From Hoylesella buccalis ATCC 35310 (GTDB lineage Bacteria > Bacteroidota > Bacteroidia > Bacteroidales > Bacteroidaceae), in contig NZ_CP102287.1 of NCBI RefSeq assembly GCF_025151385.1, positions 1,178,001 to 1,242,000 on the forward strand: a stretch of 64,000 bases of DNA, in the 5' to 3' direction. Both the position numbers and the translations under genes were made by a program. The notes below the pieces were generated by a model, which worked only from the letters and a program-made list of their open reading frames with translations, searched no databases and was not told where the DNA came from. This document shows positions 1 to 7,945 of the stretch, in pieces. The stretch's first letter is position 1. Each line of letters begins with the position of its first letter.

Positions 1-413
1 GCAAAAATAGGACAATTCATGTCCGTGTATGTCCTATTCAATCATTCTTCGTTCAAGTGGCACCTTGTAGCACTCTTGGTGTAAACAAACGCTACCTTTT
101 TCTGTGCTGATACTATTGTTTGCAATATCGGTGCAGAATACCGCATACATGCGCAAAAGGTACATTCCTGCCTCTGCCTTTTCTTGTTATTTTATCATCT
201 GTTTTGACTTAATTTGGGCTTCAATCAGTCATTTCTTTTCCTGTCTCCTCAAAAATCCGTGCGAACTTTATTGCGAATGAACGCAACATCATGCAAGCAC
301 TCCCCGAATGCTTGGAACTTTCCCATTCTCTTCATAACTTCACTCTCGGAAACAAAAACAGGCATATAATGAAAACAAGCGCAGATAAAGGCAATTCGGA
401 GGGCGGGAACAAC
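1..413. other. Non-coding start of window with small hairpin
   Basis: No convincing gene is seen before the VapE gene. Positions 6-14 and 30-38 are a perfect 9-bp inverted repeat (AATAGGACA / TGTCCTATT) that could be a regulatory or terminator-like hairpin of the gene to the left. Nothing else is recognised. Confidence 0.4.
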
Positions 414-1640
414 ATGGCCAGACCGAGAAAGGCTTCCTCTAAGAACTCAGAGATAGAAGCCTATCTCTCCAAGCATTATGAGTTTAGATACAATACGGTA
501 TTGGGACGAACCGAATACCGTAGAAAATCTGATTGCGATTTTGTCAAGGTGGGTCGCTATGAAATCAATACGCTCCGCAGGGAGATAGACAACGACATCA
601 GTATAACAACCTCCTCGGATAATCTGTACTCCATCATCGAGAGCAGCTTCTCTCCACGTGTCAATCCCATACAGGAGTATTTTAAAAGGTTGCCATCGGT
701 GGATATAAGCAGTAGTTCTCCCTTTGCGCTGAAAGTTATTCCCGAATTGGCAAGTTGCGTAGTTGTTCGCAACTCTGACAAGTGGCTGCCATACCTTACC
801 AAATGGCTCGTGGCAACGGTTGCCAACGCCATGGACGACCGTGAATGTCGTAACCACACTTGCCTCGTGCTGACAGGTGAGCAGGGCAAGTTCAAGACAA
901 CATTCCTTGACTTGCTCTGTCCTCCGGCTCTTCACGGTTACAGCTATACGGGCAAGATATATCCGCAGGAGAAGGACACGCTTACCTATATAGGGCAAAA
1001 TCTCATCGTAAACATTGATGACCAGCTCAAAGCCCTCAACAAGCGTGACGAGAACGAGCTGAAAAATCTCATCACCTGCCCGATGGTCAAGTACCGTATG
1101 CCCTACGACAAGTATGTGGAGGAACATCCCCACTTGGCGAGTTTTGTTGCATCGGTGAACGGTAACGATTTCCTTACCGACCCCACAGGCAGCAGGCGGT
1201 TTCTGCCCTTTGAAGTATTGTCTATTGACATAGAACGAGCAAAGGCAATCTCAATGGATAGTGTCTATACCGAAGCAAAAGCCCTGTTAAAATCTGGTTT
1301 CCGCTATTGGTTTGACGATAATGAGATAGCAGAGCTTTACAAAGAGAGTGAGGATTTCCAAGTGCAGACCGCAGAAATGGAACTACTGCTACGCTGCTTT
1401 GAGAAGCCAACGGAGGATAATCCCTATTGTACCTATATGACCACCACCGAGATAATCACCTACTTAGGCTACTATACGCATCATCCCTTGTCCTTAAAGC
1501 ACATGGGCGAAGCCCTTAGGAAGGCAGGCTTTGAGAAAGTAAGCCGAAGGCGTGACGGTGGCAGCCCCATCTATGTGTATAAGGTAAGGAAGATTCTGCC
1601 GTGTCCTTTGCTGAATAGTTGCAGCAGTCAGATGCCATAA
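414..1640 (+). CDS. VapE-family P-loop ATPase of mobilizable element
   Basis: This is a virulence-associated E (VapE) family protein, a helicase-like P-loop ATPase common on Bacteroidota integrative elements next to a primase-like gene, and presumed to act in replication or maintenance of the excised element. A Walker A motif GEQGKFKTT is visible near residue 150, followed by a Walker B-like stretch (LIVNIDD) and the conserved SVNGNDFLTDPTGSRRF segment. In-frame ATGs occur at 291, 369 and 414. I chose 414 because the family-like N-terminus (EIEAYLSKHYEFRYN) begins only a few residues later and a GGAGGG lies 10 nt upstream, but 369 is possible. Function in transfer is inferred from context only. 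Confidence 0.8.
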   Translation: MARPRKASSKNSEIEAYLSKHYEFRYNTVLGRTEYRRKSDCDFVKVGRYEINTLRREIDNDISITTSSDNLYSIIESSFSPRVNPIQEYFKRLPSVDISSSSPFALKVIPELASCVVVRNSDKWLPYLTKWLVATVANAMDDRECRNHTCLVLTGEQGKFKTTFLDLLCPPALHGYSYTGKIYPQEKDTLTYIGQNLIVNIDDQLKALNKRDENELKNLITCPMVKYRMPYDKYVEEHPHLASFVASVNGNDFLTDPTGSRRFLPFEVLSIDIERAKAISMDSVYTEAKALLKSGFRYWFDDNEIAELYKESEDFQVQTAEMELLLRCFEKPTEDNPYCTYMTTTEIITYLGYYTHHPLSLKHMGEALRKAGFEKVSRRRDGGSPIYVYKVRKILPCPLLNSCSSQMP

Positions 1641-1808
1641 ACTATGTGTAGTAGGCAAATGTAGTTGGATGTGTAGTTTCTTCAAAATCATAATATATAA
1701 CTGATTAACAACAACTTAGAGTAGAGTAGTTTGTAGTAAGAAGAAAGATGAAAAAGTTTGGAGGGGAAAGACTTAGGAAAAGGGAAATTCATTCAAATGC
1801 AATCAAAT

Positions 1809-1857
1809 ATAATTCAGACAATCGATTATAATTCAGACAATCGATTATAACTCAATC
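1809..1857. repeat. Iteron-like 19-bp direct repeats
   Basis: Two perfect head-to-tail copies of ATAATTCAGACAATCGATT occupy 1809-1827 and 1828-1846, and a degraded third copy starts at 1847 (ATAACTCAATC). They lie 20-70 bp upstream of the primase-like gene in the 235-bp gap between the VapE and toprim genes. Direct repeats of this length beside replication genes can be initiator-binding iterons or an operator; which applies here is not decidable from sequence. Confidence 0.6.
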
Positions 1858-1875
1858 ACTTAAATTATTCAAGCA

Positions 1876-2868
1876 ATGAAAGAAGAAGATTTATCACTTA
1901 TCAAGCGATATCCCATCGTGGAGTATCTCGAAAGGAAAGGCATCAAGCCTGTACGTAGGACTGCAGTCTATGCCCTGTATTGTTCACCGCTCAGGGAGGA
2001 AACGCATCCGAGTTTTAAGGTGGACACAGAGAAGAACCTTTGGATAGATTATGGCGAAGGTAAGGGTGGAAGTATCATCGACCTCTGTATGCGTATGGAG
2101 GGCTGCACGCTATCGGAAGCCATCCATCACTTGGGGCAGAACGCTCCCGATAATACAGTATATAGTTCTCACAAAGACTTCTCACAAAACAATCTCCAAC
2201 CAACGATGGCTGCAAACGAGACAAGGAAACTGATAAGTATATCAGACACCCTACCGCCACATTTGCAGGAGTATCTTACAAAGGTACGCTGCATTGATTT
2301 GGAAAAGGCAAAGCCTTTCCTTAAATGTATCAGCTATGAGGTAAGGGGCAGGCGCTATCAATCCATCGGCTTTGCCAATCAATCAGGAGGGCATGAACTT
2401 CGGGACAATGGCACGTTCAAGGGAACGATAGCTCCGAAGGACATTACTCCTATATTCACCGACAAGATAATAAACCAAATACAGCCAACTTGTGTGTTCG
2501 AGGGATTTATGGATTTTCTTTCTTTTCTTTCAATGAAAGAAGAAGTAACAAGTGCCTGCCTTGTGCTAAACTCCGTGAGCAATACCGCCAAAGCAATTCG
2601 GTATATGAATGCGCAGGGAATATCTTCCATTCGTACCTTCCTTGATAATGACGATGCAGGGCGGAGGGCTGTTCAAGATTTCATAAAGGCAGGTTTCCAT
2701 GTTGAGGACATGAACATACATTACAAAGACTTCAAGGATCTCAACGATTTTCATGTCAGTCGTGTCCGTGAGCGACAGAATCATAAAGAGCAGATACAGG
2801 CACACATGTCGGTTACAGAACAAAATCAAAGCAATAAATCAAAACAAGTCAAACATAAAATGAGATAG
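1876..2868 (+). CDS. Toprim-domain primase-like protein
   Basis: This is a DnaG-like protein of the type encoded on Bacteroidota mobilizable and conjugative elements. The N-terminus resembles a CHC2 zinc-binding primase domain (CSPLREETHPSFKVD, then LWIDYGEGKGGSIIDL), although the full set of zinc ligands is not obvious. The C-terminal half holds a toprim domain with the acidic signatures VFEGFMDFLSFL and the LDNDDAGRRA motif, which would bind the catalytic metals. The length (330 aa) fits the family. It lies 4 bp upstream of the DUF3408 gene, with which it should be co-transcribed. Synthesis of primers for the element's DNA is inferred. Confidence 0.82.
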   Translation: MKEEDLSLIKRYPIVEYLERKGIKPVRRTAVYALYCSPLREETHPSFKVDTEKNLWIDYGEGKGGSIIDLCMRMEGCTLSEAIHHLGQNAPDNTVYSSHKDFSQNNLQPTMAANETRKLISISDTLPPHLQEYLTKVRCIDLEKAKPFLKCISYEVRGRRYQSIGFANQSGGHELRDNGTFKGTIAPKDITPIFTDKIINQIQPTCVFEGFMDFLSFLSMKEEVTSACLVLNSVSNTAKAIRYMNAQGISSIRTFLDNDDAGRRAVQDFIKAGFHVEDMNIHYKDFKDLNDFHVSRVRERQNHKEQIQAHMSVTEQNQSNKSKQVKHKMR

Positions 2869-2872
2869 AGAA

Positions 2873-3343
2873 ATGAAAAAGAAAACAATGATGAATGACA
2901 AAGACCTTTCATGGTTCTTGGAATGCCAAGATGATAAAATGGACAATGAGGTAATCCCACAGACGGAAGCACAACCCGTTCCTGTGGAGGAAATAACAAC
3001 GGACGTAGAAATAAATGAGGACAGTGTTACTCAAGGAGAAGCGGATATCACTTCTGGGAAATCCGAGCATACACGGCATACTGAGAATATGGCTGTTCAA
3101 AGACGCATCAGCTCCAAAATGAGGAAGAAAACACTCGAAGCCTACAAGCAAGCCTATCTTGTGCCAACCAAACTGTGCAACCGAAAGGCGGTCTATCTGA
3201 GCCGAGAAACGCAGGAGCATGCCGACTTCATCGTGCGCAGGTTAGGCGACAGGGGCAGCAACCTTTCAAGTTTCGTGGAGAACATCGTGCGTCTCCATTT
3301 GGAAGAGTACGGTGAGGACATAGATAAATGGAGGAGATTATAA
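2873..3343 (+). CDS. DUF3408 domain protein
   Basis: This 156-residue protein has an acidic, low-complexity N-terminal half and a conserved C-terminal half (from about residue 75: RRISSKMRKKTLEAY, then KAVYLSRETQEHADFIVRRLGDRGSNLSSFVENIVRLHLEEY). That region matches the DUF3408 family found in Bacteroidota conjugative and mobilizable transposons. The C-terminal part resembles a ribbon-helix-helix DNA-binding fold, so a role as a relaxosome or transcription accessory factor is possible. It starts 4 bp after the toprim gene. No biochemical function is established to my knowledge. Confidence 0.75.
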   Translation: MKKKTMMNDKDLSWFLECQDDKMDNEVIPQTEAQPVPVEEITTDVEINEDSVTQGEADITSGKSEHTRHTENMAVQRRISSKMRKKTLEAYKQAYLVPTKLCNRKAVYLSRETQEHADFIVRRLGDRGSNLSSFVENIVRLHLEEYGEDIDKWRRL

Positions 3344-3539
3344 ATCACAGGAAAAGGGTCGAGGACTTTTGGGAAAAGGGGCTATTATTCCACTCAAAAC
3401 TCTCAATCCTTTTTTAGAGAACATAGCAACAGAAATTTGTCAAACATACTGAATGATGAGAACACCACGAACACAGTTAAACACGGAATGCACAGCATTC
3501 ACTTTCAAGCAGCAAAACGCCTTGTGCGTAAACGTTTCG

Positions 3540-3640
3540 TTAGCTGATAATGCAAGACGTCAGTTTGTACCCACAAACTGCTCTTGCTCCCCTCGTCAGA
3601 CTGTCGGGGAGATTAGACCGTAATCACTACGTTCTCATCG
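3540..3640. other. Candidate origin of transfer (oriT)
   Basis: The 362-bp gap between the DUF3408 and mobC genes contains no gene but carries two adjacent hairpins. The first pairs GCAAGA (3552) and CAGTTTGT (3561) with ACAAACTG (3573) and TCTTGC (3582). The second pairs CTCCCC (3587) with GGGGAG (3606). Tandem inverted repeats immediately upstream of relaxosome genes are where oriT usually sits in Bacteroidota mobilizable elements. The nick site cannot be located by reading. Confidence 0.5.
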
Positions 3641-3705
3641 GTCAGCATTCAGAAATTAAGCAACAACAAATCATCTATAATGATTAACTCTTAAAGGAAA
3701 CTTAT

Positions 3706-4131
3706 ATGAATAGATACAAAGGAAAAGCTGCCCGATGGCAGTCAAAGGATAAGGAAGAACAGCGGATGAACAAGACAGAGTTCATCAAGATAAGATGCAC
3801 CTTAGAGGAGAAGCATCGTATCAAGTCAAAAGCGGAAAGTACAGGGCGGAAGTTCTCAGAGTACTGCCGTGAGATACTCCTTAACGGAGAAGTAACAGCT
3901 GTTCCCAAGATGACAGACAATGAGAGGGAAGCCATTGCCATTCTTCAACATACAGGAAGGTTCTACGGGCAGGTTTCCAATCTCATCAAGCTCAAGGACG
4001 AGGATTGGCTACATATCACCAAGAACCTTTCGCTATGTGCCAAAGAGGCATTTAAGCGGTTTTACGACCCGCATTTTCGTGTGGATGATGAGGTATATAA
4101 GGTCTTAAATCTAACAAGAAATGATAGGTAA
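3706..4131 (+). CDS. MobC-like relaxosome accessory protein
   Basis: This is a small basic protein (141 aa) with a predicted ribbon-helix-helix region (FIKIRCTLEEKHRIKSKAESTGRKFSEYCREILLNGEV, residues about 27-64), as in plasmid mobilization MobC and Bacteroides BmgB-type proteins. Such proteins bind oriT and help the relaxase open the strands. Its 3' end overlaps the relaxase gene by 11 bp, indicating translational coupling, and the candidate oriT lies directly upstream. The start at 3706 gives a short basic N-terminus (MNRYKGKAARWQSK); an internal ATG before NKTEFIKIR is an alternative. Confidence 0.8.
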   Translation: MNRYKGKAARWQSKDKEEQRMNKTEFIKIRCTLEEKHRIKSKAESTGRKFSEYCREILLNGEVTAVPKMTDNEREAIAILQHTGRFYGQVSNLIKLKDEDWLHITKNLSLCAKEAFKRFYDPHFRVDDEVYKVLNLTRNDR

Positions 4132-5182
4132 ATGCAAGGCGATAGCGCACGGAAGCACAGCTTTGGACTATATTTTCAGGGAAGGCAAACTCGGTAGTCG
4201 GCTTGCATTCCACAATCTTTGCAGCAGAGATCCAAAGACTATCTATGAGGAAATGAAAGTGGTCAGTGACTACAACAGCCGTTGCAGGAACAAGTTTCTC
4301 CGTATCGAAATTGGCATCGCACCGCAGGACGAGAAAAAGCTGTCTGTGTCTGAATATATGTGGATAGCACATTTGTTTGCCAAGCGAATGGGACTTGACA
4401 ACCACCAATGGGTGGCAGTAACGCACAAGGACACCGATAATAGACACATTCACATAATTGCTAACCGTATCAGTCTGTATGGAGAAGTCTATGATACCAC
4501 CTTTGTGAGCAATAGGGCTGCAAGGGTGGCAGAGGAAATCAGCAGGGAGAAAGGCTTGACCATTGCAAAAGAGGTCAAGGCAGAAAGGAAACACCAAAAG
4601 GAAAAAGCCAGCCCTACAAGAGAGCAAACAAAGCAGCAGGTGCAGAAGATTTGCTACACCTTGCTTGACAAGTACAAAGGAACAGGCGTCAAGGGGCATT
4701 CCATGTTCCTTTATGAATTGAACAAAAACGGCATTACCATAGAGCGTATGAAGAACAAGCAGGGCAAGGTATATGGCTTGAAGTTCTCATACGCAGGGCA
4801 ATCCTTCAAGGCTTCCGAAATCGGCAGGGAGTTCGGCTACCATTCCTTGCAGAAGAACTTTGAAACAACCAACAAGGAAGAATCAAGGAAACCACATCTA
4901 ACAGTACAAGAGCCGACAGAAAAGAGAGAACAATCTGATACAGGCTACCAACTTGTACCTCCAAGCCGCTCCTCAATTTCACGAGACAATGACACACCAC
5001 AAGTGCAGAGTCCTATTAGTACAGTGGCAGACACCATCGTTAGCGCAGCCGATGAAGTTGTGGAAGGGTTAGGCGATTTGATTACACCAAGTACACTAGG
5101 CTATGACTTAACCGAAGCTGCATGGCAGCGCAAACTCAGATACCAAGCTAACAGAAAGAAGAAACGTGGAAGGGGAATATAA
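4121..5182 (+). CDS. Relaxase / mobilization nuclease (MobA/VirD2 type)
   Basis: This relaxase nicks oriT and stays covalently attached to the transferred strand. The metal-binding histidine signature of the pfam03432 family is intact (HKDTDNRHIHIIANRI, residues about 102-117). Candidate catalytic tyrosines lie in the N-terminal region (for example YIF near residue 17). The first 170 residues form the nuclease domain. The C-terminal part (about 250-353) is low-complexity and basic at the end (QANRKKKRGRGI), as is common for DNA handling. It overlaps the mobC-like gene by 11 bp. It is the last gene of the element seen in this window. Confidence 0.87.
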   Translation: MIGKCKAIAHGSTALDYIFREGKLGSRLAFHNLCSRDPKTIYEEMKVVSDYNSRCRNKFLRIEIGIAPQDEKKLSVSEYMWIAHLFAKRMGLDNHQWVAVTHKDTDNRHIHIIANRISLYGEVYDTTFVSNRAARVAEEISREKGLTIAKEVKAERKHQKEKASPTREQTKQQVQKICYTLLDKYKGTGVKGHSMFLYELNKNGITIERMKNKQGKVYGLKFSYAGQSFKASEIGREFGYHSLQKNFETTNKEESRKPHLTVQEPTEKREQSDTGYQLVPPSRSSISRDNDTPQVQSPISTVADTIVSAADEVVEGLGDLITPSTLGYDLTEAAWQRKLRYQANRKKKRGRGI

Positions 5183-5228
5183 ACATAGCAGCATACAAAA
5201 AGTGCAGAATAAAGAATATCTCATCAAA

Positions 5229-5283
5229 AACGCTTGTTATTCGGTAACAAAGTATTATCTTTGCAAACGGAATAACAAGCGTT
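5229..5283 (+). promoter_or_regulatory. Consensus promoter inside a 14-bp inverted repeat
   Basis: AACGCTTGTTATTC (5229-5242) and GAATAACAAGCGTT (5270-5283) are perfect inverted repeats. Between and within them is a Bacteroidota-type promoter on the plus strand: TTG at 5234-5236, a 19-bp spacer, and TATCTTTG at 5256-5263. No recognised gene follows within 480 bp, so it may drive an untranslated RNA or read outward from the element end. Repressor binding to the repeat would cover both promoter boxes. Confidence 0.55.
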
Positions 5284-5477
5284 CTTTGTTAGGCAGAAAA
5301 CAGCGAAGCCAAGTAGCTCGCTCGTTTCCAAATCGTTACCTGTTTAGTTTCACTAACAATGTAACTTCTTTATTTTCAGATAGATATATTTTTATAATTA
5401 TCTTGAGGCACAAAGTGATGTTTTTAAGCGACTAAAAGGTATGCAATGAAGGCGAAAGTCGCATTTTCTTTCTCAAT

Positions 5478-5545
5478 TATCCCCTTGTTTGCATCCTGTT
5501 TGCCTATTGATTTTTTCTAGATTGAAAGATAGGAGGTGCCGTTTT
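5478..5545 (-). repeat. Dispersed repeat fragment (copy C)
   Basis: Positions 5501-5530, read on the minus strand, are identical over 30 bases to 12762-12791, and similarity continues for about 20 bases (AGGATGCAAACAAGG, then an AATT). The homologous region near 61.74-61.81 kb is more diverged. Similarity fades quickly beyond the core, so only the first part of the roughly 400-bp repeat seems present, right beside the mobile element's end. Confidence 0.7.
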
Positions 5546-5747
5546 TTAGGGTATTATTTGGTAAAAAAAGTCAACGACATGCGCCATCTTCCACCCACTA
5601 CTCTCTATTTAAACGAATAACGGCTGCGGATGAAAGTATGTCATCCATCCAGTCCATTTGTCACATATGCAAACGTCATCAATCCCAGTTAAGCGATTTA
5701 ACTGCGGCCGATTTTTTGGACATCCTTATGGATGATGGGACAAACGT

Positions 5748-6836
5748 TTACTGAATTTTCTTGTAACTGAACACCGCCCACACATCGATGACGATGGCGA
5801 ACAAAAGCAAGATGAGCAGGTCTTGGGCGATGGAAGCCAAGTTGCCCCCTCGAATAAACACCGTTCGCATGCCCTCGATGAAGTAGGTCACGGGGTTAAC
5901 CAGCGTCAACTTCTGCGCCCAATCTGGCATACTGGACACGGGAGTGAACAGTCCACTGAGCATCATAACAAACATAATGATGAAAAACATCACGAACATG
6001 GCTTCCTGCATAGCATCACTATAGTTGGAAATGATGAGTCCGATGCCGCTGAATATCAAGGCCAGGAGCATGGACAAGAGAAATATCAGCACAATGTTGC
6101 CTGCCGGAAAAATGCCAAAAACCAGCCAAGCCAGGAAGATACACTCTATGATGACGACTGCGGATATGACCCAATAGGGAATCATCTTGGAGAGAATAAA
6201 CTGGAGTTTGCTCACAGGCGTTACGTTCATCTGCTCAATCGTGCCGGCTTCTTTTTCGCTGACAATGTTCAAGGCCAAGAGAAAACCACACAGCATGATG
6301 ACCACCAACGACATCAGGGCAGGAATCATGAACAGCTTGTAGCTCTTGTGAGGATTGAACAGTGCCACGGTAGAGAACGGCGACTCCATCGGTTTGACTT
6401 GTCCGTCCTGCAAATTTTGATTCACAATCTGGGCCAAATATGCCGAGCCCATACCGCCTTTGGTACCATCCACGGCATTGGCTGAGATGAGTACCTGTGG
6501 CTGTTGTCCGTTCACCTGGTCGCGCTCGTAGTAGTGAGGGATGGTGAGTACCACGTCGGCATCATTCCTCTCGATGGCCTGCATGGCCTCCTCATTGGTC
6601 TGAGCCATTCCCGAGAACTTGAAATAGGGCGATGATTGGATGCGCTGCACCAAGCGTTGCGACTGCGTACTGTGATCGTTATCAACCACGGTGATGTAGA
6701 TGTTCTTCACCTCCATACTGGTAATCCACGGAAACACCAGCATGATGGCGATTGGAAAAAACAGTATCAGCTTGGGTATGAATGGATTGTGCCGAATCTG
6801 GATGAATTCTTTTTCAATGAGATAGGACAGTGTCAT
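5748..6836 (-). CDS. ABC-2 type transporter permease (second)
   Basis: This is an inner membrane permease of a YbhFSR-like exporter. Residues 20-37 form a first membrane helix, followed by a large extracytoplasmic loop of about 150 residues (VDNDHSTQSQRLVQRIQSSPYFKF and on). Five hydrophobic segments follow between about 175 and 360 (for example VVIMLCGFLLALNIV, ISAVVIIECIFLAWLVFGIF, MFVMFFIIMFVMMLSGLF). The EKEAGTIEQMNVTPV segment is the conserved ABC-2 coupling region. It overlaps the preceding permease gene by 4 bp (ATGA), so the two are translationally coupled and probably form a heterodimer. The substrate is unknown; such systems export drugs or lipophilic compounds. Confidence 0.85.
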   Translation of the reverse strand: MTLSYLIEKEFIQIRHNPFIPKLILFFPIAIMLVFPWITSMEVKNIYITVVDNDHSTQSQRLVQRIQSSPYFKFSGMAQTNEEAMQAIERNDADVVLTIPHYYERDQVNGQQPQVLISANAVDGTKGGMGSAYLAQIVNQNLQDGQVKPMESPFSTVALFNPHKSYKLFMIPALMSLVVIMLCGFLLALNIVSEKEAGTIEQMNVTPVSKLQFILSKMIPYWVISAVVIIECIFLAWLVFGIFPAGNIVLIFLLSMLLALIFSGIGLIISNYSDAMQEAMFVMFFIIMFVMMLSGLFTPVSSMPDWAQKLTLVNPVTYFIEGMRTVFIRGGNLASIAQDLLILLLFAIVIDVWAVFSYKKIQ

Positions 6837-7927
6837 GACAGTCTGATTTTAAATTTCTTCAACGCAACGGCTAACAATACCACAGCCATGGCAGTGAGTA
6901 CAGCCAGTTCTTTGTACACCATCTGCACATCAACGCCCATAATCATCAGCTTCTTCATGGCCGACACATACCATCTGGCTGGTATGATAGCTGAGAGATA
7001 ACGCAGAATGGCCGGCATGCTCTCAATGGGATAAATCATTCCAGAGAGCATCGTGCTCGGCATCATGAGCAACATGCCCGACATCAGAAGGGCCACTACT
7101 TGCGTTTTGGCAACCACACTGATGAGCAATCCCAAAGCCAACGACAGCAAGATGTACAGCAACGAAACTCCAAAGATGAGTGCCACGTTGCCCGCAATGG
7201 GCACGGCCAGGATAAACTTCGAGATGAGTAGGATGCTGATAAGTATCAAGATGGACAGCACAAAGTAAGGCACAGCCTTGGCTATCATGATGTACAGCGG
7301 CTTGACGGGCGATACCAGCAGCACCTCCATCGTACCTCTTTCTTTCTCACGGACGATGCTCACCGAGGTCATCATGGCGCAAATAAGCATCATGAGCATC
7401 CCCATGGTGCCAGGAACAAAGTTGTATGCACTCTTCATCTGTGGATTATACAGCAGTTGGGTGTTGACGGCAGGCCTGCTTTCTCCATGCATTTCTCTCG
7501 TTAGTTCGTCCATCACGATTTGTTGGGCATACGACACCTGCTGTTCAGCGATGTTCGGATCCGTGTAATCAGCGATGAATTGAACGCCAGCCTGACCGCT
7601 GTACCGATTGTTTCCGAAATCGGGAGAGAAGGCAATGGCCATGTTCACCTTGTTGTCTGACAGTAGTTGTTTGGCCTCTTTCGTCGTTCCAACCGTATGA
7701 GTAACAATGAAATTGCCCGACGCATCCAGGCTGTGAACCACCTGTTGCGTACGACTATCCATCGAAGAAGTGACAATGGCCACCTTCACATCCTTGATGT
7801 CGGTGGTGATGGCGAAGCCAAAAATGAGCATCATCACCACCGGCATGCCAAAAAGAATCAGCATAGTGCGCCGATCTCTCATTATATGTTTCGTTTCTTT
7901 GATGACAAATGAGTTAAACTGATTCAT
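6833..7927 (-). CDS. ABC-2 type transporter permease (first)
   Basis: This partner permease has the same architecture as the next gene: an N-terminal helix (TMLILFGMPVVMMLIFGFAI), a long periplasmic loop (residues about 45-170), then five C-terminal helices. The coupling segment EKERGTMEVLLVSPVKPL is conserved in ABC-2 exporters. It follows the twin-ATPase gene by 18 bp and overlaps the second permease by 4 bp. With the ATPase, membrane fusion lipoprotein and TolC it should form a tripartite exporter spanning both membranes. Confidence 0.86.
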   Translation of the reverse strand: MNQFNSFVIKETKHIMRDRRTMLILFGMPVVMMLIFGFAITTDIKDVKVAIVTSSMDSRTQQVVHSLDASGNFIVTHTVGTTKEAKQLLSDNKVNMAIAFSPDFGNNRYSGQAGVQFIADYTDPNIAEQQVSYAQQIVMDELTREMHGESRPAVNTQLLYNPQMKSAYNFVPGTMGMLMMLICAMMTSVSIVREKERGTMEVLLVSPVKPLYIMIAKAVPYFVLSILILISILLISKFILAVPIAGNVALIFGVSLLYILLSLALGLLISVVAKTQVVALLMSGMLLMMPSTMLSGMIYPIESMPAILRYLSAIIPARWYVSAMKKLMIMGVDVQMVYKELAVLTAMAVVLLAVALKKFKIRLS

Positions 7928-7945
7928 TCTTTTTCTCGCTAAACA

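Larger units (their letters stand above)
1..5450. mobile_element. Integrated mobilizable element, right part
   Basis: Five plus-strand genes (VapE-type ATPase, toprim primase-like protein, DUF3408 protein, MobC-like protein, relaxase) form the gene order typical of Bacteroidota mobilizable islands that rely on a helper conjugative element. No integrase or excisionase is visible; they would be expected left of position 1. No conjugation (tra) genes are present, so the element would be mobilized in trans. The right end is not defined by an obvious attachment site. Chromosomal-looking sequence (a copy of a dispersed repeat also found at 12.7 and 61.8 kb) begins by about 5,478, so the boundary is inferred to lie between 5,283 and 5,478. 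Confidence 0.75.
5183..5747. other. 565-bp non-coding right flank of element
   Basis: No gene is supported between the relaxase and the ABC permease. The stretch holds an inverted repeat containing a consensus promoter (5229-5283) and a fragment of a dispersed chromosomal repeat (5478-5545). Two open frames (5166-5435 and 5536-5754) have no recognisable similarity; the second runs into the permease gene's end. The element-chromosome junction should lie here. Confidence 0.5.

Noticed and set aside
5166..5435. 89-codon frame overlapping relaxase end
   Set aside because: Runs through the inverted repeat and promoter; no domains.
5536..5754. 72-codon frame near element end
   Set aside because: No similarity, overlaps the repeat fragment and the end of the permease gene; no promoter facing it at a sensible distance.
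5823..6485. Plus-strand open frame of 220 codons
   Set aside because: Antisense shadow of the second ABC permease; His/Gln-rich with no family.
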